From Talinum fruticosum (lineage: Eukaryota; Streptophyta; Magnoliopsida; Caryophyllales; Talinaceae), in contig JAITYX010000003.1 of assembly GCA_021018815.1 (NCBI GenBank), forward strand, positions 6,322,501 to 6,386,500: a DNA stretch of 64,000 nucleotides, given 5' to 3'. The position numbers were made by a program, and so were the translations under genes. Of the stretch, positions 34,264 through 47,789 are shown piece after piece. The notes under the pieces are model-generated. The model ran no database searches. It was given only the letters and a program-made list of their open reading frames with translations, and was not told where the DNA came from. The stretch's first letter is position 1. Every line of letters begins with the position of its first letter.

Positions 34264-37200
34264 GCCTAGGTGATTACTTTAGCTGAATTCGAAGAGATGA
34301 GAAAGATTAATTTGGAGTCCATTAGAAAGGGGAGGTAGTTTTTGTCGAGTGGTGGAGAGAGAGAGTGCAAACAAAATAAAAGAAAGGAAGGACCGAAGGA
34401 AGGGGGCACGGGAAAGCAAAGAAAACAAGAAGCGTAACAGGGGAGGGAGAAAGGAACACCGAACAGGAAAAAGAGAGAGAGAGAGGAGGCGAGCATGCGA
34501 GGGCCAAGGAGACCAAGGGGAGGACCGGTGACCACCGCAGGACCGAAGGCGGCAACCGGTGACGCGAGTAGGCGCGAGCGAAGAGAAGAGAGCGAGAGAC
34601 TGGATAGAGTGAGGGCGAAGGAAGGACCCGAAGAAGGGACAGACATGAGACGGTCCAAGAGGTCGGAAACCGGGAAAGGCGGCGGCGACAAGGGAGGAGG
34701 ACCTACGGTGAACGCGCGAGGGCCCGACCGAGAGATAGCGGAGACCAAAAATGAAGAAACTAGAAACAGGGAAACGAGAACCGAGAGACTAAGCAAGAGT
34801 CGGCGGAGACAGGATCGAAACCAAAAGGCAAAAGTAAAGGAGCTCGAAATCCCCCTAAAACCCGAGAATTTCGGTGGGTAGTCTTATACTCTAAATTATT
34901 AGTAATTTCGAAAGCCAAATGAGTTTTGTCGTGAATATTGAATGTTGACGTAATAGAATGAAGTTAGGAAGTGGTTAGAACTAAATTAGATTATGAGAAA
35001 ATCGAACCGAACTATTAAGTCCGAATTGGAAACTCGAAGGAGTTTATTAGTTGGATAAGGCTGAGTTGAGATGTTGAAAGTTTAGAAGGAGTTAGGTTGC
35101 GTAGGTACAAAGAGTATTGTGAAGATCTCAATTAGCACTTAGAGATGAAAAAATGGTGATGTGGGTCTAAACTATGAATTGATACTTCGATTGAACCTTA
35201 AAAATTTCCTAAATTCTTTGCATTGGAAGGTAACAACTTATACTGGGAAATAACAAGTTAATCATAAAAGAGGAGTGTGAGTTCATATCGAGTGATGCAC
35301 AATTGAGGCATGGGAGTGAGAAGTGCATGAGTATTAGGATAATTGAGTTCAAAAATAATTAAATCCTTGAGGTTGAACTAAATTCGAAGATAAGCGGAGC
35401 TAACGAAGTGAAGCGATGAAAAGAGATTAAGAAGCTGTATGATTGAGTTGGTCAAGAAAGAGCAATTAATGGGATAGAAACCTAAGATGAGAGCAAATTA
35501 CACTTAGAGATGAAGGGAGCTAGAGGAATTTTAGTAGTAAAGTAAGTATGAGAGCTATCCGACTAAGCATGAGTAAGAAGAGGTTGATTAGTAATATGGA
35601 GGTATAATCGGAAAGCATGGAAGTAAGGATGGTAAATTGTGAGAAGTTGAGTTATAAAGTAGAGGCATAAAATGAGGAATTGAGGTAAAGACAATGAATT
35701 GTGAAAAGTGGGAACGTTGAATTAGGTAATATCTACTTGTGGGTATTGTGGCTCGTAAAAGGAATCAATCTTATCGAATTGGGGAATTGAGAAAGGTGTA
35801 GTTATGAATGAAGTTAAGAATGACTATCTCGTGTTGAGTTGTGGCTATCTCAGTGCAAATGATTGTGAAATGATGTCAAAAGTAGTTTTGAAAGGAGTTT
35901 TATATTTTACGTGAAATGATCCTTGAATGTAACTTCTTGTGAATTACCTTTCAAACGTGATTCCGTTTTAAAGAAGTAAAGCTGATTGAGAAATTGAATT
36001 TCTAGGGATGGCACGCGAGTGCTATGCCTTCCAATGTGTCAAACTGATTTGAGAAGTGAATTTATATGGGTGACACGTGGTGTCGTGCCTTCCTTGATGT
36101 TAAATCGATTGAGAAAGCTATCAAGTGAATGTGATGAATGAATATGTGCAAATTGTTTTGAATCGACTAGCTACGGATCGTTTAGCATACCGAAGGGTTC
36201 GAACCGGGGACACCCAGCTAGAAACTTCGAGGGAAGGGTTCTAACAGGGGTCCCGCAGCTGGCGGGATGCCCGATCCGAGACTTCCGAAGATAGGTCCCA
36301 TGAGCCTTTTATTCGGGGTTGCGCCCTAGAATTAAGAAGTGGTAGTTCGAATCCTCATAAGAAGGCCTAGAAAGTTGATTCAGTTGGAAAAAGAGAATTG
36401 TGATGACTCGTGAAATCATGCTTTTAAATGATTAAAGAGTTCCGATCTTTACGATGCAAGAGATTTCATTAAAAGTATATAGATTTGTACTATATTATTA
36501 TGTTTTCACCAATTTCATTATTATGAGTAGTATGTGTAAAGAATTTCTATTTTAAGGGTATAAAACTCCGGTGAGCCCGTGGTTTATTGGTCACCCCCAC
36601 AAATTTCCTCCTTTTCCCCCATAGTGTTGCGAGTGCATTCTCGGGAGATGTGTGTGATACTTAGCCTATTTTGGACTCGTTGATTGTCGTTTGTCTGGTT
36701 CGTCGAGCGATTCGAATCGAGAACGTGCATTTCTTATATTTCTAAGTATTGTACTTGTAATTTTAGTTCATGTAGTTGTACCGGATGTATAGTAAACCAC
36801 ATAGATCATTTTAGGTTTTATCGCAAGATTGGTTGGACTACGGCGTGTGGTCGTTGAGTTGTATACTACGAGCGTGTGGCTCGTTGAGTTATGTTATGCT
36901 TTTTATGCAGGGTTTTAGGGCTTTAAGCTTAAGGGATAGTCCACATTACAAACAGAACTCTGCCGAAATTTTTAGGAAATCTCGGATTCTTTTGGGAAAA
37001 CCACCTTTATTATCTTTAAGTTGTGTTTAGACAGACCAAACCGACACCGTAAAGAGCCTTGGGAGTTCCTTTATGGAACTCCAGCGATGTAATACTCCTA
37101 GGGGTGTTTTAGGGTGTTATAAATTATTTGATCGAATCAAGTTGTTATACTACGATATTGGACTCTTTTAACTTGATCATCCTTAGGATTGACTCAAATT

Positions 37201-38286
37201 GAATTTTAGTATATTGGATATTAGACTAAAAAATTCCATTCTTTTAGGCCAAAGATAATTAAGCACTTAATTATTCTAATTTAATTATTATCTCGTGCCT
37301 AATCTTGGACCAAAGTATTTTAAACTTTGAGAACCAATGTGGTTTCCTTTTGTAGGTTATTTAAACGAGGCTAACTTATTTTTGAAATACAAAAGCAACC
37401 GGCTTCTAGCCGTTAACCAACAAGCAGACAAGGTTTAACTACTTCGGACATGGCTCGGACATCGTGTCGGGGTTGTCTCGTTTCCAAACCGGAAACTCGA
37501 ACTCTATGCTTATCCTTTTTTTTTCCACCACAACCTTCAGTCACCACCAAGTGATTGGACTATCTTTTGGAGCCAAGAGGCATTGCACAACATCCTCATC
37601 CCAACGGATCTTTTACGAGTGACTCGGAAGAGCCGTTACAACAGACTAGTGAAGACTTCTATCCAGCACCAAGATTCAACTGGTCACTCTGCTTGGCTGG
37701 ATGTAAATAGAAGCCACCTCATAAGACTAGAAGATTGCTGAATATATTGTTGAACACATTGCTTGAGCTGAATTTATTGTTCTTATTCTTATTCAATCTT
37801 CTATTTACAACTCCGAGTCCGTATTTAATATTTTCCGAGTTGTAAAGAAAGTCTTGTAATTAGTCACACTCTTTTCTTACTTTCTAAGTAAGGTCCCTTG
37901 ACTAAGCTGTAAGGGTTAACTTAGCTCAGCTATCTCTTATTGTAAAGGTTACCACAGATCGGAAGTACTAGATTAGATAAGGTAACTTTTGAGTCTAGGA
38001 AAACATTGTTAGAAATTGTTTAAGGGAGCAATTCTGGTTGAGTTAATCCTTTATATTTTGTGGATTCAAAATAGTGGATTTGACTTGGTGCTTGGATTAG
38101 CACTCGTCCGTAGTTTTCTGCCCCATGAGGGTTTCCACGTACATCCGTGTTATTACTTTTCCGAGACCAATCTAGACTTAGAATCTAGTGTTGAGTCAGT
38201 ATTCTTTGTAAAAGTTGTCTAATTTCCTTGATCATACTATTCACCCCCTCTAGGGTGACTTGGACTCTCCAAGAGCAAACCTTCAA

Positions 38287-38299
38287 TTGGTATTAGAGC
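38287..38299 (+). other. primer binding site of copia E1
   Basis: TTGGTATTAGAGC directly follows LTR1. It is close to TGGTATCAGAGC, the complement of the plant initiator tRNA-Met 3' end used by most plant copia elements. Confidence 0.75.
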
Positions 38300-38344
38300 C
38301 TAGCCTTTCAAGAGGATCTCACCATCCAAAGGTATAAAGATCGG

Positions 38345-41300
38345 ATGGCTTAGAAAAATGGAGAGTTCGATAAAGGAAGATCATCCACCGGACCACCAAG
38401 TTCAAAGGGTCAAACTTTGCCCATTGGAAGAAGATGATGGAATGCTTCCTGATGGACAACGATGAAGATGTTTAGAACATCATCCAAGCTGGCAACTACA
38501 TTCCAATGAAGACGGAGAATGTAACTCTTGTACCTAAAGCCAAATTTGAGTTCACCATTGAGGAGACCGAGAAATTCATCGAGAATTTCAAAGTTATGAA
38601 CACATTGATATGTGCCATTAGCATCGAAGAATACAACCGAGTCTTAGCTTGTGACATAGCTAAAAGGTGTGGGACACACTTGTCAACACCTATGAAGGAA
38701 CAAGCCAAGTGAAGCAGGTGAAGATAAGTCAATATCTTCATAAGTATGAGTTGTTCAAGATGGAGCCAAAAGAAAACATCACTCGGATGTATGTTCGGTT
38801 AACCGAGATTACCAATAATCTCAAATCTCTAGGTAGAAGGATTTCTCACGAAGAAATGTCCAGAAAGATTAAGAGACTCAAGTTGTTCCTTGATGGTTGT
38901 CACCTTGGGACCCTACCAAAGAAAGATTGTCCCAAGAGAAAGAAGGATAGAAAGAAAAAGGCTATGATGGCTACTTGGAGTGATGACGACTCATCCGAAG
39001 AAGATGATTTTGATGACTCAAAGTGTCTTATGGCACTTACGGACTCGAAGCTGAATTTAAGTAAGACAACAAGGACTCATACATTGATGAGGTAGTTGAA
39101 TACTTTCTCAAATTTTCAAAAGTTGATATAGCACGATATATTTTCACTTTAGAAGAAAAGTCCAATTCGACTCGTTGCGGTTCAAAGAACAACTTGAGTC
39201 TCTTAATGATGAGAGCAATGCTTTAAAAAATGAATTGGAAAAACTGAGACAAAATCCGAAAGAACTTAAAACCAAGTACACAAGCAAATGAGATTGTGTC
39301 CGAGTCACTCGTAACGAGAGAATGAGCAATCGAAAAGAAAGCTCAATGAGTCTCAAGAGCTTGTTTTGAAATTCACTCAAGGTCGGAAAAACCTTGATAT
39401 GCTTTTAGGCTCTTAGTGTGTCTCCTTCAGGAAAGAAGGACTTGTTTTCAATGAAGAAAAGGAATCAAAATCCTATTCTACTCTTTTCAATTCGGGAACT
39501 GTAAAGTTTAGGAAGGCTGAGCATGGTCCCATTCATACAAATGAACAGAGGAGTAAGCCCATACCAACTTACAAGAAAAAGCCTTCTCCTCCTATTTACA
39601 AAAGAAAAGATCTTCAAAAGAAAGAGACACAAACTCGGTTTTCGGAAGGAAGACTCGAGAATCGGACCAGCACCCAAAGTTATTCAAATCTGGGTACCCA
39701 AAAGTGCTCTTCCTAAGAAAATGACCACGAGTAAAAGAGTTACTCGGGTTCGTAAGAGGAAGTGAGAAGGGTTAGTTTGTTTCTGTCTTGCAGGTAACTC
39801 GAAAAAGAATAAAGGTCATTGGTATTTAGACACTGGTTGCTCATGCCACATGTCAAGAGACTCAAGACTCTTCTCCGAGCTAGAAGATCCGAAAGGAGGA
39901 AAAGTCACATTTGGAGATAACAACAAAGGCAAGATAGTAGGGATTAGCAAAATTGGTGAAGGAAACAATACAGTCAGCCCAGTCTACCTTGTCAAAGGAC
40001 TCAAGTATAATCTCCTTAGCATGTCTCGGCTATGTGACAAAGGTCAAGAGGTATTGTTCACTCGGACCAACTGCTACATCTTTGATGCGGTCACCAAAGA
40101 GACTAAGCTCTTAGGTGTGAGGTCAGGTAACATATACACTATTTCTCTCTCGATTTGAGTCGGAATTTATCTTGTTTGAAAGCTTCGTGAATGATGATTC
40201 ATGGACTTGGCATCATAGATTAGGCCATATTAGCATGCATACTATCAAGAAACTTGCATCTCGTGGATTGGTTAGGGGTTTACCTAGCTGTGCTTTTAAG
40301 AAAGATAAAATCGTGAGGCATACACAAAAGGTAAGCAAGTTAGATCATATTTCAAGCTACTCAAAACTCGTATCTACATCTAAAGTGCTTGAATTGCTTC
40401 ATATGGATTTGTGTGGTGAAATTCCTATGAAAAGTCTTGGAGGTAAATTGTATTGATGATTTCTCACGATTTACTTGGGTATGTTTTCTTAAGAACAATA
40501 ATGAAGCCTTCAAAAGTTCACTAAGCTCTGCAGAAAAATTCAAGTAGAGTCCCGGACTCGGATTAGAAGGATTCAAACCGACTATGGAAGGGAGTTCAAC
40601 TACTCGGAATTTGCGGACTTACGTGAGAAAAATGGCATCTCTCACAACTTCTCTGCACCAAGAACTCCTAAAAAAATGGAGTAGTGGAGAGAAAGAACAG
40701 AACTCGTGAAGAAATATGAAGGACTATGATGATTAAAAATGATCTACCTTACTATTTTTGGGTCGAGGCAATCAATACAGACAAATTACACACACAATAG
40801 ATGTCTCATCAAACCCATCTTGAAGAAAACACCCTATGATCTTTACAAAGGGAAGAAACCCAACATTTCCTACTTCAAACTATTCATTTTGTCCACAACA
40901 ATGGTAAGGAGCATCTAACTAAGTTTGATGCTAGGTCGGATGAAGGTATATTTCCGGGTTATTCATCTCATAGTAAAGCTTATCGTGTTTTTAACAAAAG
41001 AACTAACAAAGTGGAAGAAAGTATCCACGTTGTCTTTGATGAAATTGATCTTGGCAGGATAAGTGAGTCCACATACTCGGATCTCGGACTTAACAGAGAT
41101 AAAGACGACCTTGCTTGAAGCTAAGCTCGAAAGAGTCAAAACAGAATTACTGAGGCAACTCGGAATGGAGCAACTTAGAATGTTATGACTCAGAGTGAAC
41201 AAACTAAAGAGCCAGCTCGGAATGCTAAAGAACAAGTTAATGAGACTCAGCAAGATCAACCAACCGAAGATCAGCCTATTCAACTAAAAACTTGGTAAAT

Positions 41301-42967
41301 CAAAGGACATGTAAAGCTTTCAAATATGCATCCAGCCACCCATCCGAAAATATACTTTCTAACACCAACAGTAGGGTAAGAACTAAATCTTCTTTACATA
41401 ATATGTGTGCATTTTCTGCATTCATATCATTAACGTAACCCAAAAGTGCACTAGAAGCCCTAAATGAGCCTGAATGGGTAGAGGCTATGCAAGAAGAGCT
41501 TAATCAATTTGAAAGAAACAAAGTCTGGACTCGACCAAACGACCATCTAACCACCCAGTCATAGGAACCAAATGGGTTTTCAAGAACAAACTGGATGAGT
41601 AAGAGTTGGTAGTCGAAATAAGGCTAGGACTGGTTACCTAGGGTTACAATCAATAAGAAGGAATTGATTGTGGGGAAACCTTTGCACCTGTTGCTAAGAT
41701 TGATGCAATCAAAATCTTGTTGGCATTTGCATCTAGCATGAATATCAAGTTTTATCAAATAGATGTCAAATGTGCTTTTCTGAATGGTTTTATTCAAGAA
41801 AAAGTCTATGTTGAGCAACCCCTGGATTTGAAAACTCGGAATTTCCAAATCCTGTTTTCAAATCGCAAAAGGCTTTATATGATCTTAAACAAGCTCCCAT
41901 AGTTTGGTATGAAAGACTAAGCAGTTTCTTAGTTGAAAATGATTTCAAAAGAGGTTAGATTGACAAAACTCTTTTCATAAGAACCAAGGGGAAAAATTTT
42001 CTTATCGCTCCGATTTATGTTGATGATATCATTTTCGAACTACTAATGAAACTCTATGTCAAGAGTTTTCTAAGTTGATGAGACAGGAGTTCCAAATGAG
42101 TATGATGGGAGAACTCAACTTTTTCTTGGTCTACAAATCAAACAAGCGAAGAATGGCATTTATGTCTATCAATCCAAGTATACCAAGGAGCTTTTGAAGA
42201 AGTACAAGCTACAAGATGTGAAGCATGCAACAACACCTATGAGTAGCATTTGAACTAGAGTTAGATGAGAAAGGTAAAGCTATAGATCAAAAACTCTACA
42301 GAGATATGATCGAGATCTCTACTTTATCTCACATCTAGTAGGCCGGATATCATGTTTAGTGTCTGCCTTTGTGCAAAATTTCAAGTTACCCAAAAGAATC
42401 ACATCTCATCTGCGGTGAAGAGAATTTTCGAGATATCTTGGAGGGACTCGGAATCTTGGTCTATGGTTTTCAAAAGACTCATAACTAACTCTCACTGGAT
42501 ACTCGGATGCTGATTGTGCTTGGATACAAAGTTGATAGAAAGAGCACATCAAGAGCGTGTCAATTTCCGGGTCAATCTCTCATATCCTGTTACTCAAAGA
42601 AACAAAATTTTATTGCCCTATCAACTACAAAGGTGAGTACATTGTAGTTGGAGCTTCGTTCTCGGATTATGTGGATCAAGCAGCACTTGAAGGATCTAGG
42701 GCTATCATTTACATCTATCCCAATCAAGTGTGACAATCAAAGTGCAATCGGCATTACAACGAATCCAGTTTAGCATTAAAAAACAAAGCATATTGAGGTC
42801 ATGTATCATTTTCCGAGAGACCATTCTGGGAAAGTTGATATTAAACTTGAATTCATTCTTACGAAATTTCGGTTAGTTGTTGTTTTCACTAAGCCACTTA
42901 GTGAGGATCGGTTTTGCTTTATTAGGAATGAGCTTGGTATGATTAATGCATGCTTATGTGATTTTTA
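38345..42967 (+). pseudogene. copia E1 gag-pol, decayed
   Basis: The gag start at 38345 has a stop at codon 3. Later landmarks are HWKKMMECFLMDNDED (gag), LDTGCSCHMS (protease active site, ~39825-39853), HHRLGHISMHTI (integrase zinc region, ~40212), MDVKCAFLNG-like and YVDDII (RT, ~41765 and ~42015), and the RNase H segment ending at 42967. Many stops and frame breaks occur. The gag zinc-knuckle region is largely deleted, and a 30-bp piece at 38886-38915 is inverted relative to E2. Confidence 0.85.
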
Positions 42968-43185
42968 AGTGATTTATCCTTGCATAATTATGTGTTCCGT
43001 GCTTTTAATAACAAATGGATCGGTTGACCGAGTGAAACCGAGCTATGAGTTACTAGTTCTCCGAGTGCTCCGAATTACTCGGAAAACATACCGAGTCGGA
43101 CTTAGTTTTTGAGAAAAATGAACATCAAACTTCTAGGATTATCTCTAAATAAATAGAGAATTTCGTAAATATTTTTTAAGTCGTG

Positions 43186-43187
<2 letters not shown>

Positions 43188-43219
<32 letters not shown>
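43188..43219. repeat. (TC)n microsatellite
   Basis: About 16 TC units lie in the E1 internal region upstream of its third ORF. Shorter CT runs occur in E2 near 61650 and 61910. Confidence 0.9.
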
Positions 43220-43220
<1 letters not shown>

Positions 43221-43585
43221 CACACGTTTCGATTAGATAAAACTAGTCTGTTGGAAGAAAGCTACTGGAATTCTAGCCATTGGAGAGCGAACGTCACAGC
43301 GGTATGAGAGTACTTGTTTGGTATTCTAGTCGAACGAAGGCTGAAGGTCATTTCTTTTCGCTATAAATAGCATCCCTTTAGCTTCATTTCTTTACTTTAC
43401 TCACTTGTCTTCTTACTCTCTAAGCATTCTTGCTCACTCGTATTCTCTCTCTCTTTGAACTCTAAGCGCTCTCTCTGTGCTCTCTCGTGTCCTCTCTATT
43501 TCTCAAATCACACCATGCCTAAGCGAGGTTTAACACCCGAGTTGTTGGGGTCTACTACCAAAAGCCCCACACCAAAACTCCTCAA

Positions 43586-45119
43586 TGAAGGTTTGCTCGG
43601 GGAGAGTCCGAGTCACCCTAGAGGGGGTGAATAGGGTGATGAAAAATTCTTTGCGAAAGCACACACCTTTTGACGAGAGAAGAGTCAAAGACAGATTCCG
43701 AGTCTAAGCAAGGGGTCGGAAAATGATTGGACTCGGAATGTAATGAATCGGAGTAAACACGTTCAGCAGGCGCATCCGAGTCTAGAATGAACTCGAAATA
43801 GAACACGAGAGAATTTACGTGGAAACCCTCCCGGGGCGAGAAAACCACGGCCCGTGTCAATCCGGACACGAAGTCAAATCCACTATTTTGAGTCCACAAA
43901 ATACCGTGAACTTGATCGAACCCGAGTTGCTCCCTTGGACAACTCTAAACAAGTTTTCCTAGACTCGAAATTCCCTTATCCGATCTAGTACTTCCTAGCT
44001 GAGATAACCCTTACAGCTAGGGACAACTAAGCTGAGTTAACCCTTACGGCTTAGTCAAGGGACCTTACAAAGAATGTAAGAAGAGTTTGTAACTTAGTAC
44101 AAGACCTTACAACTCGTAAAGTAATGAATTACAGAGTAGGAGTTGTAAGTAGAAGATTGAGAATGAATACAATAACTTTGCTCAAGTACGTGTATTGACA
44201 ATATGTTCGGCAACCTTCAAGTCTTGTGAAGTGGCTTCCTTTTATAGAATACCGGGCGAGTAGCCGTTATCTTCATCTGCTGACCGAGAGTCCTCTCGTG
44301 ACCGTTGTGAAAGGCTTTCCGAGTCACTCGGAAAGTATCCGTTGAAATATGGACGTTGTACAACGGTTTAACTCTCTTGGAAGTCCCAAAACCATCGGTT
44401 GTGTCTTGATAAATGTGGTGGAAACCACCGTTAGGCTTGGCGTTCCGAGTTTTCCGGATATGGAAGCAGACGGCTTCGACACAATCTTACGGGACTAAAG
44501 CGGGGAAGATGAAAACCCATATCTCGCTGGTGATTTGACGTTACAGGCCGGCTACTTTTGTAGCTTTGAAAAGATATTCCTCGATTGAATAACCTACAAA
44601 AGTAAAACACCTTTGGTTCTCAAAGTATAAAATACTTTGGTCCAAGGTTAGACACGAGATAATAATATAATCATGATAATTAACCAACGGATTATCCGAG
44701 TCGAAAAGAAATGGAGTATTACGAGTCTAATATCCATGATACTCGGAATTCCATAAGACTTAGTCTTAAGCAAAGAATCAAGTTCTATTAACAAATATCG
44801 AGTGGGAAACACTTGATGTAGACTAAGCATGAAATGAACTACGAATGCTGACTTTGCAATCAATAGAGCAAATAACCACAAGTCGGATTACGAGTGAGAG
44901 TGGACTCGGAATAAAGAACAAGTTTTTCGAGTCGCTAACCGAAAAGCGATTAAAGAGATATGTGAAGGCCGAATCGCATAGAAAAGATACTTTTTAACTC
45001 AAGTAAGTTTCGAGACACGAGAGAATGCCTTGGAATCAAAACTCTATATAAATGACATCGTTATACCCGATTCCTTTTGCATGACTCGAGAAAGATATAG
45101 AGCGATGTCCGAGTCTTCA
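43586..45119 (-). repeat. 3' LTR of copia N
   Basis: 1534 bp. It is about 98% identical to the LTR at 52854-54381, and most differences fall at or next to CG dinucleotides. Confidence 0.95.
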
Positions 45120-45120
45120 A

Positions 45121-45132
45121 TCTCCCCTTTTT
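45121..45132 (-). other. polypurine tract of copia N
   Basis: AAAAAGGGGAGA (minus strand) lies one base before the 3' LTR start TGAAGAC. This is the expected position for plus-strand priming. Confidence 0.85.
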
Positions 45133-45404
45133 GATGAAAGGCATTCCATACTTAAACGAAACTTTGTTAGAGAAGAAATAGGTTGATTCCGAGTAGTTTG
45201 ATAGAGAGTAAGACATATTGAACAGAGCAATATACAATATATCGGAGCAAAATAAAGTAAGCTTGAACTCATTAACTCGGAAAAGAAAGAACTCGAAATT
45301 AATAATGAATTGCATTCAGTTCATTAAAAAAAAATTACAAGGGCGGAAAGAACTCCCCCTAGACAAGACAACCAGTTTCGACTACATTTTCTCCCCCTTG
45401 CCTT

Positions 45405-47142
45405 TCAGCAAAAACAAGAAACAAAAAGAAGGGAGAAAAGTACAAGTAATACACATAAGTTGTCCGGACAAAAAGAAAATTTTGAAACAGAAATTCGGAG
45501 GCACCGAGGAATCGTGACGCAGTGCATGGCTCCAACTAGGGAGGAGGGGATTTCGAGTCGAGGCGGAGGTGCGCCGGCGCTGATAAGATCTTGACGATGT
45601 GCTTGAGCGCGGCGAAGGGAGAACCGGAACAATTCGCGGGGGCTCAGCTCTAAGGGGCTGACCGGAGACAGTGGATCGAGGGTTCTTCCCTTGGGACCTC
45701 GGGGCTGGAGGGGCTGCTCTGGCTGACTCGGCTGGAGGAGCGAGATCTTCCGACCCACTCGGACTACTCGTCCGAGCTGAGTACAGACAACTTGAGCTTG
45801 GGGAGTAGGCTGTCCCTCGGCAGCTGCCACGGCCTCTTCTTCCCTTTGCCCGGAAGGGGCTGCCTCGGCCGCGGGTTCCTCGGCGTCCTCCGCTGCATCT
45901 GCGGCTTCTTCCTCTGCTTCCTCGGCTTCCTCGCTCTCCGAGGAGGTCGGGCTCGGGCTCGAAGACGTCTCGGATGTGTCCGAGTCATCCGGGTCCTGAG
46001 CCGCCTTGGACCGTCTCTCTCGAGGAGCTCAGCCGGCTCCTTACGCTCCTTAACCAGCTCTCTCATCTCAAGAACGAGAGGCTGCTTGCTCTCGGATTTG
46101 GGACCGACCGGTCTTTTGGTTGATGGTCGGACCACGAAGAATAGACTTGAAATCCCTAAGCATGTCTCCGAAATCGAGAGGACACAGAGGTGATCTTGTC
46201 CATGAAGACGAGGGACAAGAGGGCAGAGAGAGTTTTGGAAGCACCTGGAGGTGGAGGCACCACCAGGTGAAGAGGGAAGAGGGAGAGGGGTTGATTTCGA
46301 GTCCGAGGTGGAGAAGGAGGCCTCGGCTCCGAGTTGTGAACCCGGACACCGGGGTTGGTTTCCTGGTATCCGTACCCACGGAGTTCCTTCTTGCCGACCA
46401 CAATGGCCGCCTCGGACACCGCGTTAGGGTCGAGAGGAAGAGGAACTTGGAATTGTTTGAAGACAAGGGTGAGAAGAGCACCGAAAGGAAGGGAGGTGTT
46501 CTTCTTGGTTTGAAGTTGAGCTGGCACAGCGGCCATCCGCTCAATGATGGAGGGAAGAGGTCGACTTCGTATCCCTCCGGGATATCGAAGAGGGCTTTGA
46601 GGTGCTTGGAGTTGGGGTTCTCCTTGCTAGAATGCTTTGTGAGAAGAAGGTTCTCATCGGCGAGAAACACGAAGCCTGGCTTCGACTTCAACCGAGTCAC
46701 GAAAAGTTCTTTCCGGACCCAGGGAATTCTTTAGCATACTTTTCAAAGAAGTCGTCGGCGACTTCGGTGAAGGGGATAGGGTTGCTTGTTCGGAAGAGAG
46801 AAGAAACTTTGAACGATGCTGTGAAGGAGAGAGGTGTTGATACTGAACGAGTGATGTTACGAACCCGAGAGGTTAGAACATTTTCGAGTGGGAGAGATGA
46901 GTATAAAACTCGAAACGAGTTCGGGATAGATGAACTCATTGAAACATAAGAAAGGGTAGACTCTGTGGTTTGGATGTTGGACAACCAGGAGAATTTGGTT
47001 GTTGGGAAGAACTTGTCGTCCAGGCGCAAGATCTTTGGGTGACAATGGGTTTTGAAGGGGTTGAGCTTTACGGCTTGTTGGAGCGAGGCTTTTGGAGGAT
47101 GAAGAAACACTGAAAGTCGGGGTGGTTTCCTCTTTTAGGCAT
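45405..47142 (-). pseudogene. copia N third ORF (env-like position), broken
   Basis: ATG 47142 opens MPKRG. Successive frames give LRLDDKFFPTTKFSWLSN, FLADENLLLTKHSSKENPNS, IPEGYEVDLFPPS and a Glu/Arg-rich then Pro-rich part, with a hydrophobic tail (VLLVLFSLLFVSCF) near 45405 in one frame. At least three frame changes are needed. The region is markedly GC-richer than its surroundings. Function unknown; it is conserved in E1 and E2. Confidence 0.6.
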
Positions 47143-47789
47143 TGTGAGAGATGAAAAGATGAAACTTTTCGAAAGAGAAAGAGAAAGAGATGGAGGTGTA
47201 GAAGAGAAGAAAACGAAAATGGTAGAAGAAAAATGAGAAGAGAGCAGTTGAAAACTTACGAGAGAGAGAGAGAGAGCTTCTTCAACGCTTGCGGACGATC
47301 AAGGGTTACTTGTTCACGTAGAGAACTTCCGCGAGAGGGTTTTCGTTTGAGAGGGAAGGAGTTTTAGAATACCGAGAGGAAGATAGATAAACGTTATATA
47401 TAAAGAGTACGCGCGCCCGTTCACTATCCGTTAAGTAACTCCGTTCCGTCTTACCCGTCCATCGATCATTAATGCCCGGTGTGACAGTTCTTCTTCAACG
47501 GTTGAGATATCGGTGGTTTGAAATCTGCGGTTGAGATCCGATCGCGGCGCTCGAGAAAGAGAGAGAAAAAGAGTTTGAAAATATAGTCCGAAACTCTCCA
47601 TTGTTCTAGAGATAGCTTCGGAAAATTGATGTCCAAATTTTCTCTACATCCGAGTTTGACTCGAAAAGTTTCGAGTGACTCGAAACACGAAATAACTATC
47701 GGCCCGAGTATCACATGATCAACTGAACCAATGGTTATTGACAACTAAAGCACATAGCACGAGAAAAATTCAAGAATCATAACGCGAAA

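Noticed and set aside
34495..34881. 128-codon Arg/Glu/Gly-rich open frame
   Set aside because: Composition follows the GA-rich strand of the solo LTR; the opposite strand is equally open. Judged compositional.
36340..36365. tRNA-like B-box (AGTTCGAATCCTC) in the solo LTR
   Set aside because: No acceptor, D or anticodon arm can be folded around it, so it is not a tRNA gene.
45792..46734. Long plus-strand open frames opposite the copia N third ORF
   Set aside because: They are shadows of the GC-rich minus-strand ORF, which has homologues in E1 and E2; the plus frames do not.
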